Notes: generated by a model from the sequence alone, not told the origin. 14,179 bases of DNA from Ruminococcaceae bacterium UBA2854 (GCA_002350765.1 DEFK01000002.1:42306-56484), one strand, 5' to 3'; counted from the stretch's first letter, positions 5,732 through 11,418 are shown. Translations and numbers: made by a program.

Positions 5732-6637
5732 TTAAATATTGTAATCCAAAAATCCGTCGGCGTATTTTTTATCAACGCTGTATTCGAGCTGGGGATTGCG
5801 GATATTAACCTTCATACCCTCGGGGATTGAGCGGATAATAAACGCGTTACCGCCGATTACTACGTCGTTGCCGATAATCGTCTCGCCGCCGAGAATACTC
5901 GTGTTCGAGTAAATCGTTACGTTGTTGCCGATAGTCGGATGACGCTTAACGCCTTTAAGCTGCTGACCTTTTCGGGTGGAAAGACCGCCGAGCGTTACGC
6001 CCTGGTAAATCTTTACGTTGTCGCCGATAACGGTGGTTTCGCCGATAACGATACCCGTGCCGTGGTCGATAAAGAAATATTTTCCGATAGTCGCGCCGGG
6101 GTGAATGTCGATACCCGTGAGGTTGTGGGCGTATTCGGAAATGATCCTCGGAATCATCGGAACGCCTAAGAGCCACAGCTCGTGGGCGATTCTGTACACG
6201 CTTATCGCGAATATACCAGGGTAGCAGAAGATAATCTCGTCGTTGCTGTAAGCCGCGGGGTCGCCGTTGTAGGCGGCTATTATATCCGTGTTGAGATAGT
6301 CGCGGATAGCGGGGATTCTCTCGATAAACTTATCGACAATTTCCTCAGCTCTCGCGCTGTTATCATCGGTAGAGCCTTCGTTTTTTAAAGCGCGCTCAAC
6401 CTGCTTTTTAAGGTTATACTCGATATACTCGAGCTTTTCGCCTATATAATACCTTACGTATTCCTTTTTTACCTTTTTGTTGTCGAAATACCCCGGGAAG
6501 AGAAGCTTCCTAAGCTCCTTTACAAGCTGGATAAGTATATCTCGGCTTACGATATGGTCCTCGCCGAAGCGGTTAGTCAGCTCGTATTTATTGTAGCTTT
6601 CTAAAATCATATCGACTTTTTTATCTGTATCTTTCAA
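5732..6637 (-). CDS. cysE: Serine O-acetyltransferase (EpsC-type)
   Basis: Transfers acetyl from acetyl-CoA to L-serine, giving O-acetylserine for CysK, in the cytoplasm. The N-terminal ~160 residues are the helical SAT domain of the long Firmicute form (FIERIPAIRDYL, IIFCYPGIFAISVYRIAHEL). A left-handed beta helix of hexapeptide repeats follows. With the start used here, D177 in GIDIHPGA and H192 in IDHGTG match the E. coli catalytic pair Asp143-His158, and H233 in KRHPTI matches His193 after a 6-residue insert. The start is a TTG at 6637, 8 nt after GGAG; a GTG at 6646 overlaps that ribosome site, and the first ATG (6610) has none. The protein ends Asp-Tyr-Asn-Ile, the terminal-Ile tail by which SAT docks into CysK. 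It is divergent from the Rrf2 regulator. Confidence 0.95.
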   Translation of the reverse strand: MKDTDKKVDMILESYNKYELTNRFGEDHIVSRDILIQLVKELRKLLFPGYFDNKKVKKEYVRYYIGEKLEYIEYNLKKQVERALKNEGSTDDNSARAEEIVDKFIERIPAIRDYLNTDIIAAYNGDPAAYSNDEIIFCYPGIFAISVYRIAHELWLLGVPMIPRIISEYAHNLTGIDIHPGATIGKYFFIDHGTGIVIGETTVIGDNVKIYQGVTLGGLSTRKGQQLKGVKRHPTIGNNVTIYSNTSILGGETIIGNDVVIGGNAFIIRSIPEGMKVNIRNPQLEYSVDKKYADGFLDYNI

Positions 6638-6681
6638 ATATATCACTCCGATTTATTGTGAGATAATGTTGATTCTATACT

Positions 6682-6710
6682 ATTATACTAGACTTTTTAC
6701 TTTTTAGCAA
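6682..6710 (-). promoter_or_regulatory. Promoter of cysE
   Basis: On the minus strand TTGCTA (6705-6710), 17-bp spacer, TATAAT (6682-6687). The leader to the TTG start is about 38 nt with no riboswitch or T-box-sized structure. Confidence 0.72.
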
Positions 6711-6723
6711 CAAAAATCTTGAA

Positions 6724-6745
6724 AACCTAGTAAACTTGTGGTATA
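6724..6745. promoter_or_regulatory. Candidate Rrf2 operator between cysE and its regulator
   Basis: CCTA (6726-6729), AACTTG (6733-6738) and GGTAT (6740-6744) occur in the same order as in the cysK start-site palindrome (8693-8709 plus flank), with spacing differing by 1-2 bp per gap. It lies 13 bp upstream of the cysE -35 and in the region where the regulator's own promoter must be. Binding by the Rrf2 protein is inferred. Confidence 0.45.
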
Positions 6746-6802
6746 TTAGGTGTATACTAATCTGATAATAGCAAAGCTTTGAATCATTACGGAGATGATA
6801 TT

Positions 6803-7243
6803 ATGAGGATTTCTACAAAAGGACGTTACGCGCTTAGAATGCTCGTCGATTTAGCCGAGCACAGGGATAACGGTTTTACAGCGCTTAAAGATATAGCTAA
6901 ACGCCAGAATGTTTCAAAAAAATACTTAGAACAGATTGTACCTGTTTTTAATAAATCCGATATTTTGCAGACTAACCGAGGATTCCAGGGCGGATACCGT
7001 CTTGCCGTAGCCCCCGATAAATGTACGGTGGGCGAGGTTATACGTCTTACCGAAGGCTCGCTCTCGCCGTTAGCCTGTATTGATGACGACGATGAAGTCC
7101 GCTGTGACAGATGTAACGACTGCGCGACGCTGTATGTATGGCAGGGATTGAAAAAGGTCGTTACCGATTATCTCGACAGTATCACTCTACAGGATATTAT
7201 TGATAAAAAGCACGAGAGCTTTGTTAACGACTACGTTATTTGA
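6803..7243 (+). CDS. Rrf2-family regulator, CymR-like with an IscR-like Cys cluster
   Basis: A 146-residue transcription factor. The start at 6803 has GGAG 8 nt upstream. Residues 1-65 are the Rrf2 winged helix: MRISTKGRYALRMLVDLA, DIAKRQNVSKKYLEQIV, then the wing NRGFQGGYRLA. The middle carries Cys92, Cys101, Cys104 and Cys107. Cys92 and Cys104 fall at the same residue numbers as two IscR Fe-S ligands, and an Fe-S cluster is plausible though the ligand set differs. The protein ends Asp-Tyr-Val-Ile, nearly the CysE ending (Asp-Tyr-Asn-Ile). Position between cysE and cysK plus this tail suggests a cysteine-pathway repressor that binds CysK, as B. subtilis CymR does. The Cys cluster is not a feature of CymR as I know it. 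Metal binding and target genes are inferred. Confidence 0.88.
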   Translation: MRISTKGRYALRMLVDLAEHRDNGFTALKDIAKRQNVSKKYLEQIVPVFNKSDILQTNRGFQGGYRLAVAPDKCTVGEVIRLTEGSLSPLACIDDDDEVRCDRCNDCATLYVWQGLKKVVTDYLDSITLQDIIDKKHESFVNDYVI

Positions 7244-7246
7244 ATT

Positions 7247-7302
7247 GAGAATGGAGAATTGAGAAACAGGAATTGAGAATTGAGAATTGAGAATGGAGAA
7301 TT
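7247..7302. repeat. Heptanucleotide tract, eight units (GAGAATT family)
   Basis: Exact 7-nt period starting 3 nt after the regulator stop codon. Units are GAGAATG, GAGAATT, GAGAAAC, AGGAATT, then GAGAATT/G units. The irregular pair GAGAAAC-AGGAATT recurs inverted at 7611-7624, so this tract and the one at 7583-7634 are inverted copies of one ancestor. Confidence 0.8.
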
Positions 7303-7308
7303 AAATGA

Positions 7309-7465
7309 CGAGCAGATAGCTTGATTTTTTAGTCCACACATATTCCCGACCGAATTAATATAGCACCTAACGACTTTAGTCGTCAGGTGCTTTTTTTTAA
7401 CAAATTATTCAATTACCATTACGGTCGGGGAAAAGAGGTTGATATTATATTATTCTGTCTGCTCG
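7309..7465 (+). mobile_element. MITE-like terminator-carrying element, full copy 1
   Basis: A 157-bp non-coding element with imperfect inverted ends CGAGCAGATAG (7309-7319) and CTGTCTGCTCG (7455-7465) and a nested inverted pair CCCGACCG (7345-7352) / CGGTCGGG (7422-7429). A Rho-independent terminator lies at the centre. It closely matches 10336-10491, nearly base for base over the central ~85 bp, and is flanked by heptanucleotide tracts as that copy is. No transposase is present, so any movement would need a partner elsewhere. No gene is seen in 7244-7647. Confidence 0.75.
7362..7398 (+). terminator. Intrinsic terminator inside repeat element copy 1
   Basis: GCACCTAACGAC and GTCGTCAGGTGC (one A-C mismatch) around TTTA, followed by eight T. 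It is the first good terminator downstream of the Rrf2 regulator and is oriented to serve it. Confidence 0.9.
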
Positions 7466-7471
7466 ACCAAA

Positions 7472-7499
7472 ATTCTCAATTATCCATTCTCAATTCATC
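7472..7499. repeat. Heptanucleotide tract between element copies
   Basis: Four 7-nt units on the plus strand: ATTCTCA, ATTATCC, ATTCTCA, ATTCATC. It separates full copy 1 from the right-half copy. Confidence 0.6.
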
Positions 7500-7511
7500 A
7501 ACTCTAATAAT

Positions 7512-7575
7512 ATATTATTCAATTACCAATACAGTCGGGTAACCTTGGATTTAAAAACAACCATTCTGTCTACTC
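7512..7575 (+). mobile_element. Right-half fragment of the repeat element
   Basis: ATTATTCAATTACCAATAC, then AGTCGGG, then after a diverged stretch CTGTCTACTCG (7565-7575) match the right half of the full copies. The left half and terminator are missing. Confidence 0.65.
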
Positions 7576-7582
7576 GACCGAA

Positions 7583-7634
7583 ATTCTCCATTCTCCATTC
7601 TCAATTCTCAATTCCTGTTTCTCAATTCTCAATT
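7583..7634. repeat. Heptanucleotide tract, seven units (ATTCTCC/ATTCTCA)
   Basis: The reverse complement of the GAGAATT family, exact 7-nt period, including ATTCCTG-TTTCTCA, the inverse of the irregular pair at 7261-7274. It ends directly at the hairpin closing cysK. Confidence 0.8.
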
Positions 7635-7663
7635 GTTTACAGAAAGCTTAGCTTTCTGTAAAC
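7635..7663 (-). terminator. Perfect 13-bp hairpin whose loop is the cysK stop codon
   Basis: GTTTACAGAAAGC (7635-7647) and its exact complement (7651-7663) enclose only the 3-nt cysK stop codon, TAA on the minus strand. One arm is therefore the coding sequence for the last residues. No T run follows in the cysK direction, so it may act as an mRNA 3'-end stabiliser rather than a classical terminator. Confidence 0.6.
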
Positions 7664-8580
7664 ATTGGAGTTGATAGGTAGCGCTCGCCTGTATCGGGTA
7701 GGAGAGCTACGATAGTTTTACCCTTGTTTTCGGGGCGTTTAGCGAGCTGTGTCGCCGCGTATACCGCCGCTCCCGAGGAGATACCTACTAAAAGTCCCTC
7801 GTTTTTAGCGAGACTTCTTCCTGTTTCAAAAGCTTCCTCGTTTTCGACTGTGATAATCTCGTCGTAAACCTCGGTGTTTAATGTATCGGGTACAAATCCC
7901 GCGCCGATACCCTGGATTTTATGCGGGCCAGGAGTACCCTTGGAGAGAACGGGGGAGCTTGCGGGCTCAACCGCTACAACCTTTACGTTCGGATTTTGGC
8001 TCTTTAAGTATTCGCCTACGCCCGATACGGTACCGCCCGTACCTACGCCCGCTACGAAGATGTCAACCTTTCCGTCGGTATCCTCCCAGATTTCGGGACC
8101 TGTGGTCGCGATATGCGCTTTCGGGTTAGCGAGGTTGGTGAACTGGCTGGGGATAAAGCTGTTCTCTATTTCTTCGGCGAGCTCGTCGGCTTTAGCGATA
8201 GCGCCCTTCATTCCCTTAGAGCCGTCGGTAAGCACGAGCTCCGCGCCGTAGGCTTTTAAAAGGTTTCTGCGCTCAATGCTCATCGTCTCGGGCATTGTAA
8301 GTATAATTCTGTAGCCTCTCGATGACGCTACGGAAGCGAGACCGATACCTGTGTTACCGCTTGTAGGCTCGATAATAACCGCGCCTTTTTTAAGAACGCC
8401 TTTTTCCTCGGCTTCGTCGATCATCGCCTTGGCGATTCTGTCCTTAACGCTTCCCGCGGGGTTAAAGTATTCGAGCTTGCCTATAACCTTAGCCTCTAAG
8501 CCGTTAGCTTCCTCGTGGTTTTTAAGCTCGAGTAAGGGTGTATGTCCGATTAAATCTGTAATTCTGCTGTATATTTTCAT
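7648..8580 (-). CDS. cysK: Cysteine synthase A (O-acetylserine sulfhydrylase)
   Basis: Converts O-acetylserine + sulfide to cysteine + acetate with PLP, in the cytoplasm. The 310-residue length is standard. K46 in FNPAGSVKDR is the PLP Schiff-base lysine. EPTSGNTGIGLA is the substrate carboxylate loop, also the pocket for the CysE C-terminal Ile. GVGTGGTVSGVG binds PLP phosphate, and the C-terminal GLLVGISSGAA supplies the Ser near the PLP ring nitrogen. AAAGGAG lies 8 nt before the ATG. It has its own consensus promoter with an overlapping palindrome and a 10-codon leader ORF upstream. Together with cysE and the Rrf2 gene it forms a complete serine-to-cysteine unit plus regulator. The stop codon is the loop of a perfect hairpin. 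Confidence 0.97.
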   Translation of the reverse strand: MKIYSRITDLIGHTPLLELKNHEEANGLEAKVIGKLEYFNPAGSVKDRIAKAMIDEAEEKGVLKKGAVIIEPTSGNTGIGLASVASSRGYRIILTMPETMSIERRNLLKAYGAELVLTDGSKGMKGAIAKADELAEEIENSFIPSQFTNLANPKAHIATTGPEIWEDTDGKVDIFVAGVGTGGTVSGVGEYLKSQNPNVKVVAVEPASSPVLSKGTPGPHKIQGIGAGFVPDTLNTEVYDEIITVENEEAFETGRSLAKNEGLLVGISSGAAVYAATQLAKRPENKGKTIVALLPDTGERYLSTPMFTES

Positions 8581-8634
8581 AATGTTAACTCCTTTAATAA
8601 TTAATTGTTTTATATACAGTTAGTAAATTCAGAG

Positions 8635-8667
8635 TCAACATCGTTCAAAAATCTTTAATATCTTCAT
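8635..8667 (-). CDS. 10-codon leader peptide upstream of cysK, last sense codon Cys
   Basis: The ATG at 8667 has an AAAGGAG ribosome site 5 nt upstream. The product reads MKILKIFERC and stops 54 nt before the cysK ATG. It lies within the cysK transcript predicted from the 8711-8739 promoter. The start region resembles that of cysK itself (ATTAAAGGAG...ATGAARATAT), so it could be a small duplication of the cysK start. No terminator/antiterminator pair is evident between it and cysK, so classical attenuation is not supported. Coupling or stalling at the Cys codon is possible. Confidence 0.5.
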   Translation of the reverse strand: MKILKIFERC

Positions 8668-8692
8668 AATTACTCCTTTAATACTTAGTAAT

Positions 8693-8709
8693 CCTACCAA
8701 CTTGATAGG
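8693..8709 (-). promoter_or_regulatory. Operator-like palindrome at the cysK transcription start
   Basis: On the minus strand CCTATCAAGTTGGTAGG is a 17-bp palindrome (7 of 8 pairs complementary) beginning 2 bp after the -10 box and covering the likely start site, a classic repressor position. Its plus-strand wording (CCTA, AACTTG, GGTAT) recurs at 6724-6745. Confidence 0.65.
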
Positions 8710-8710
8710 T

Positions 8711-8739
8711 ATTATATCATCTAATTATAAATATGTCAA
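8711..8739 (-). promoter_or_regulatory. Full-consensus promoter of cysK
   Basis: On the minus strand TTGACA (8734-8739), exactly 17 bp, TATAAT (8711-8716). So strong a promoter implies that control is by repression. Confidence 0.88.
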
Positions 8740-8771
8740 GTGTTTTTCAAAAATTAATCACAAAACCGTGA

Positions 8772-8800
8772 TTGTAATATTTCTACTTTTACGTTATAAT
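8772..8800 (+). promoter_or_regulatory. Promoter of the transglutaminase-like gene
   Basis: TTGTAA (8772-8777), 17-bp spacer, TATAAT (8795-8800). The -10 ends 15 nt before the ATG, leaving a ~9-nt leader with a GGTGAT ribosome site, the same layout as at 1797-1841. Confidence 0.75.
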
Positions 8801-8815
8801 AGTATCGGTGATACT

Positions 8816-10306
8816 ATGATATTAATAAAAAGTACGATAATATTTCTCTTAACGGCGGCTGTGCTTATAACCTCTATACCGCTTGCGTTTAACGCTGAGA
8901 GTGAGCAGGGGAAGGTATATCCCTATATTCCCGATGTAGCTTCCTACTACAGCGAGGTCGAGAACTATATCGCCGAACAGCTCCGCGAGCAGAAAGCGTC
9001 GATTGATATTTCGCAGTACGGAGTTCCACGCGATGATTTAATTTATATTTACCGTTCGGTTATGTTCGATAATCCCGATATTTTCTATGTAGACGCGTCT
9101 TACATTCCTTATAAGTTCGACCGTTCGGGTTATATCGCGATACTTACTCCGCAGTATATTTTTACAAGAAGCAAAATCCCGTCATATATTAAAAAGTTTA
9201 ACTCAGCCTGCAAGAGATATATAAAGGGTATAGATTCCTCTATGTCCGATTTGCAGAAAGCGCTTACGCTCCACGACAGGATAGCGTTGGGCTGTAAATA
9301 CAAAAACGAGAATGATAAGTCCTTTACGGCTTATAATGTTCTTGTTACGGGTAAAGGCGTATGCGAGGGCTATGCGAGAGCCTACAGCTACCTGCTTTCG
9401 CTGGTCGGAGTTGACAGCAAGTGCCTTAATAACGAGAGTAAGGGACATCTCTGGAATCTGGTTAAGATAGGCGGAAACTGGTATCACGTTGACGTTACGA
9501 GCGACGACCCGCTTCCTGATGATCTCGGCTATGTACGCCATAAATACTTTTTGCTATCGGACGCTAAGCTCTTGAACTCAACCTCGGGCTCGCACCGCGG
9601 CTTTAAGGATGATACAACCTATTCGTCCGCGTTTTCGTGTTCATCAACTAAGTACAACAGCTCCTTTTTCAGAAATATAACCTCACAAATTGTATGCTAT
9701 AAAAAAGCGTATTATTACTTTAATAATAACTATAAGAAAAAGCTTTACTCGGCTTTAATAAAGCGTAAGGGAAGCTCTAAAAAGGTGATTAAGGTTATTA
9801 AGGACGTATGGCGTTATTCTAACGGTACGAAAGCAAGGAACTCGTACTGCAAGCTTTGCGAGCTTAATAATTTTATATACTTTAACTCCAAGCGCAAGAT
9901 TTTCCGCTACAACCTTAAAACAGGGAAGATAAAGCGGATTATGACCTTGCCGTCGTTTATAAAGACGAATTATATCGGCGTAAACGCTAAAAGCTCGGCA
10001 ATTTATGCCCACCGCAAAAACCGCAACCTTACAAAAAGTAAGATTTCTAAGGTTATAAAGGTTTCCACGAACAACAAGGTAACGGTTGTTCCTTTCCTTA
10101 AATATACGAAAAAGACCTTAAAGAAAGGGAAGAGCTTTAAGCTGAAGGTTTATTACGGAAAGGGTAAAATAACCTATAAGAGCTCGAATACAAAAGTCGC
10201 CCGCGTCAGCTCTAAGGGCAGGGTAAAGGCTAAAAAGAAAGGCTCCTGCACAATTACGGCTGTACGGAGCGGTAAGACGATGAAGTGCAAGGTAAGAGTT
10301 AAATAA
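8816..10306 (+). CDS. Secreted transglutaminase-like protein with C-terminal Ig-like (BIG2) domain
   Basis: 496 residues. The start at 8816 is chosen because promoter, ribosome site and signal peptide (MILIKSTIIFLLTAAVLITSI...) all fit; upstream in-frame codons overlap the promoter. After the signal comes an N-terminal helical region (~35-150), then a transglutaminase/protease-like core. Its catalytic triad is visible: C183 in GKGVCEGYARAY, H211 in KGHLWNLVKIGG, D226 in WYHVDVTSDDP. Residues ~300-430 have repeated YYYFN/FIYFN plus LYSALIKR/IFRYNLKTG strands resembling DUF5050-like propeller blades. The last ~65 residues are a BIG2-type Ig domain (KGKSFKLKVYYGKGKITYKSSNTKVARVS...). Such cores act as cysteine peptidases or cross-linkers on the surface; the substrate is unknown. 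The terminator is supplied by the repeat element inserted right after the stop. Confidence 0.88.
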   Translation: MILIKSTIIFLLTAAVLITSIPLAFNAESEQGKVYPYIPDVASYYSEVENYIAEQLREQKASIDISQYGVPRDDLIYIYRSVMFDNPDIFYVDASYIPYKFDRSGYIAILTPQYIFTRSKIPSYIKKFNSACKRYIKGIDSSMSDLQKALTLHDRIALGCKYKNENDKSFTAYNVLVTGKGVCEGYARAYSYLLSLVGVDSKCLNNESKGHLWNLVKIGGNWYHVDVTSDDPLPDDLGYVRHKYFLLSDAKLLNSTSGSHRGFKDDTTYSSAFSCSSTKYNSSFFRNITSQIVCYKKAYYYFNNNYKKKLYSALIKRKGSSKKVIKVIKDVWRYSNGTKARNSYCKLCELNNFIYFNSKRKIFRYNLKTGKIKRIMTLPSFIKTNYIGVNAKSSAIYAHRKNRNLTKSKISKVIKVSTNNKVTVVPFLKYTKKTLKKGKSFKLKVYYGKGKITYKSSNTKVARVSSKGRVKAKKKGSCTITAVRSGKTMKCKVRVK

Positions 10307-10308
10307 TT

Positions 10309-10329
10309 GAGAATTGAGAATTGAGAATT
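10309..10329. repeat. Heptanucleotide tract, three GAGAATT units
   Basis: Exact 7-nt period beginning 2 nt after the stop of the transglutaminase-like gene, as left flank of element copy 2. Confidence 0.75.
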
Positions 10330-10335
10330 AAATGA

Positions 10336-10491
10336 CGAGCAGATAGCTTGATTTATCAATCCCCTTATATTCCCGACCGAATTAATATAGCACCTAACGA
10401 CTTTAGTCGTCAGGTGCTTTTTTTAACAAATTATTCAATTACCATTACGGTCGGGAAAAAGAGGCTGAGAATATATTGTTCTGTCTACTCG
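10336..10491 (+). mobile_element. MITE-like terminator-carrying element, full copy 2
   Basis: A 156-bp element in the same orientation relative to its upstream gene as copy 1. Ends are CGAGCAGATAG (10336-10346) and CTGTCTACTCG (10481-10491), with the nested CCCGACCG/CGGTCGGG pair. The centre is almost identical to copy 1, while 10351-10370 and 10465-10480 differ. Confidence 0.78.
10389..10424 (+). terminator. Intrinsic terminator inside repeat element copy 2
   Basis: GCACCTAACGAC and GTCGTCAGGTGC around TTTA with seven T. It serves the transglutaminase-like gene, which has no other terminator before the convergent gene. Confidence 0.9.
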
Positions 10492-10497
10492 ACCGAA

Positions 10498-10525
10498 ATT
10501 CTCCATTCTCCATTCTCAATTCTCA
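10498..10525. repeat. Heptanucleotide tract, ATTCTCC/ATTCTCA units
   Basis: Four 7-nt units in inverse orientation to the left flank at 10309-10329, giving the whole insert long imperfect inverted ends. Confidence 0.75.
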
Positions 10526-10529
10526 ATTT

Positions 10530-10557
10530 AAAAAGGCTTCCTTTCGGAAGCCTTTTT
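10530..10557 (-). terminator. Intrinsic terminator of the cohesin-like gene (bidirectional)
   Basis: GGCTTCC/GGAAGCC with a TTTC loop, flanked by five A and five T. It starts 7 nt after the stop of the minus-strand gene and can also stop plus-strand read-through. Confidence 0.92.
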
Positions 10558-10563
10558 ACTGTC

Positions 10564-11418
10564 TTATTTTACTTTGATCTTAATTGTCTTTGTAATGGTC
10601 TTGGACTTATAATCTGTATTGCCCGCAGCCTTGATCTGTACCTTAACCTTGTAAGTACCCTTCTTAGCCTTCTTCCATTTCTTGAAGGTGATAGCGCCCT
10701 TGGAATTAATCTTAACGAGCTTCTTGATCTTGGCGGTAGCCTTAGTGATCTTGTAAGTTACCTTACCCTTAGCTTTCTTTACCGTAAAGGGCTTAACAGT
10801 CTGATTCTTCTTCTTGAGCTTTTTAAGCTTAACTGACTTAGTAGCGGCTTTTACGGTAATGGTGTTAGCCTTTTTCTCCTTAACAACGGGAGCGGGCTCG
10901 TCGTTGTTTGTTGTAGTGATGCAAGTTTCATGGTCGAAATCACAAAGAGCGGTAATATCCTGGTCTTTCATATTACAGATAAAGCCTTCATCGGTACCGA
11001 TGTTCATCTTAACCTCGCCTGTGCCTTCGCCTGTAACGGTGAAATTAACCTCTACGAGAAGTCCGCCCTTAGTAAGGTCGATACCGTTCTGACCGTCGGA
11101 GAAGTTAAAGTCGATTTCCTTGCCTAAAACATCCGCGCCTGTGTAGTTGCTTATAAGAGAAGCGGCTTTAATAGCGTCGCCGTATGTTACGGAATCAACC
11201 GTAAGAACGTTTCCCGGATAATAAATAATAAACTGTCCGTTTTCAATTACTTCGGGTGTAGTTAAATTAATGGTATAAGTAACCTTGTCGCCTGCTTTAA
11301 CGCTACATTCGGTGCCGTGAACGGTGATTTTAGACTCCTCAGCCGCGCTTACAGCCATTACGGAAACTATACCCATAACTAAAACTAATGATAATAAAAT
11401 TGCAATTGTTTTTTTCAT
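10564..11418 (-). CDS. Secreted cohesin-like protein with basic Ig-like C-terminal module
   Basis: 284 residues. GGAGG lies 9 nt before the ATG. Residues 1-25 are a signal peptide cleaved near VSA. Residues ~30-150 have the wording of a cohesin/CBM-type beta sandwich: VKAGDKVTYTINLTTP, GQFIIYYPGNVLTVDSV, then NFSDGQNGIDLTKGGLLVEVNFTVTGEGTGEV. Cohesins bind dockerins in cellulosome- or amylosome-type complexes, but no dockerin is seen in this window. A short linker (NNDEPAPVVKEK) leads to a Lys-rich module (~186-284) closely matching the end of the LRR protein; shared strings include KAKGKVTYK, KLVKINSKG and KKAKKGTY. The module may hold these proteins to acidic wall polymers; that is inference. 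The promoter is unclear: TATGAT at 11451-11456 (minus) lacks a good -35. Confidence 0.75.
   Translation of the reverse strand: MKKTIAILLSLVLVMGIVSVMAVSAAEESKITVHGTECSVKAGDKVTYTINLTTPEVIENGQFIIYYPGNVLTVDSVTYGDAIKAASLISNYTGADVLGKEIDFNFSDGQNGIDLTKGGLLVEVNFTVTGEGTGEVKMNIGTDEGFICNMKDQDITALCDFDHETCITTTNNDEPAPVVKEKKANTITVKAATKSVKLKKLKKKNQTVKPFTVKKAKGKVTYKITKATAKIKKLVKINSKGAITFKKWKKAKKGTYKVKVQIKAAGNTDYKSKTITKTIKIKVK

Noticed and set aside
5939..6388. Plus- and minus-strand ORFs opposite or shifted within cysE
   Set aside because: They lie wholly inside a clearly coding cysE with catalytic motifs, have no ribosome sites and read as low-complexity antisense translation.
6638..6675. Riboswitch or T-box in the cysE leader
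   Set aside because: The predicted leader is only about 38 nt with no stable structure or T-box words.
6711..6802. A clear sigma-A promoter for the Rrf2 gene
   Set aside because: TTGTGG, TATACT and GATAAT words exist but not at acceptable spacings; I could not choose one.
7874..8623. Plus-strand ORFs opposite cysK
   Set aside because: Antisense shadows of cysK; Pro/Ser-rich reading typical of the reverse frame, no family resemblance.
8581..8634. Attenuator terminator between the leader peptide and cysK
   Set aside because: No GC stem followed by a T run; only weak A/T pairings are present.
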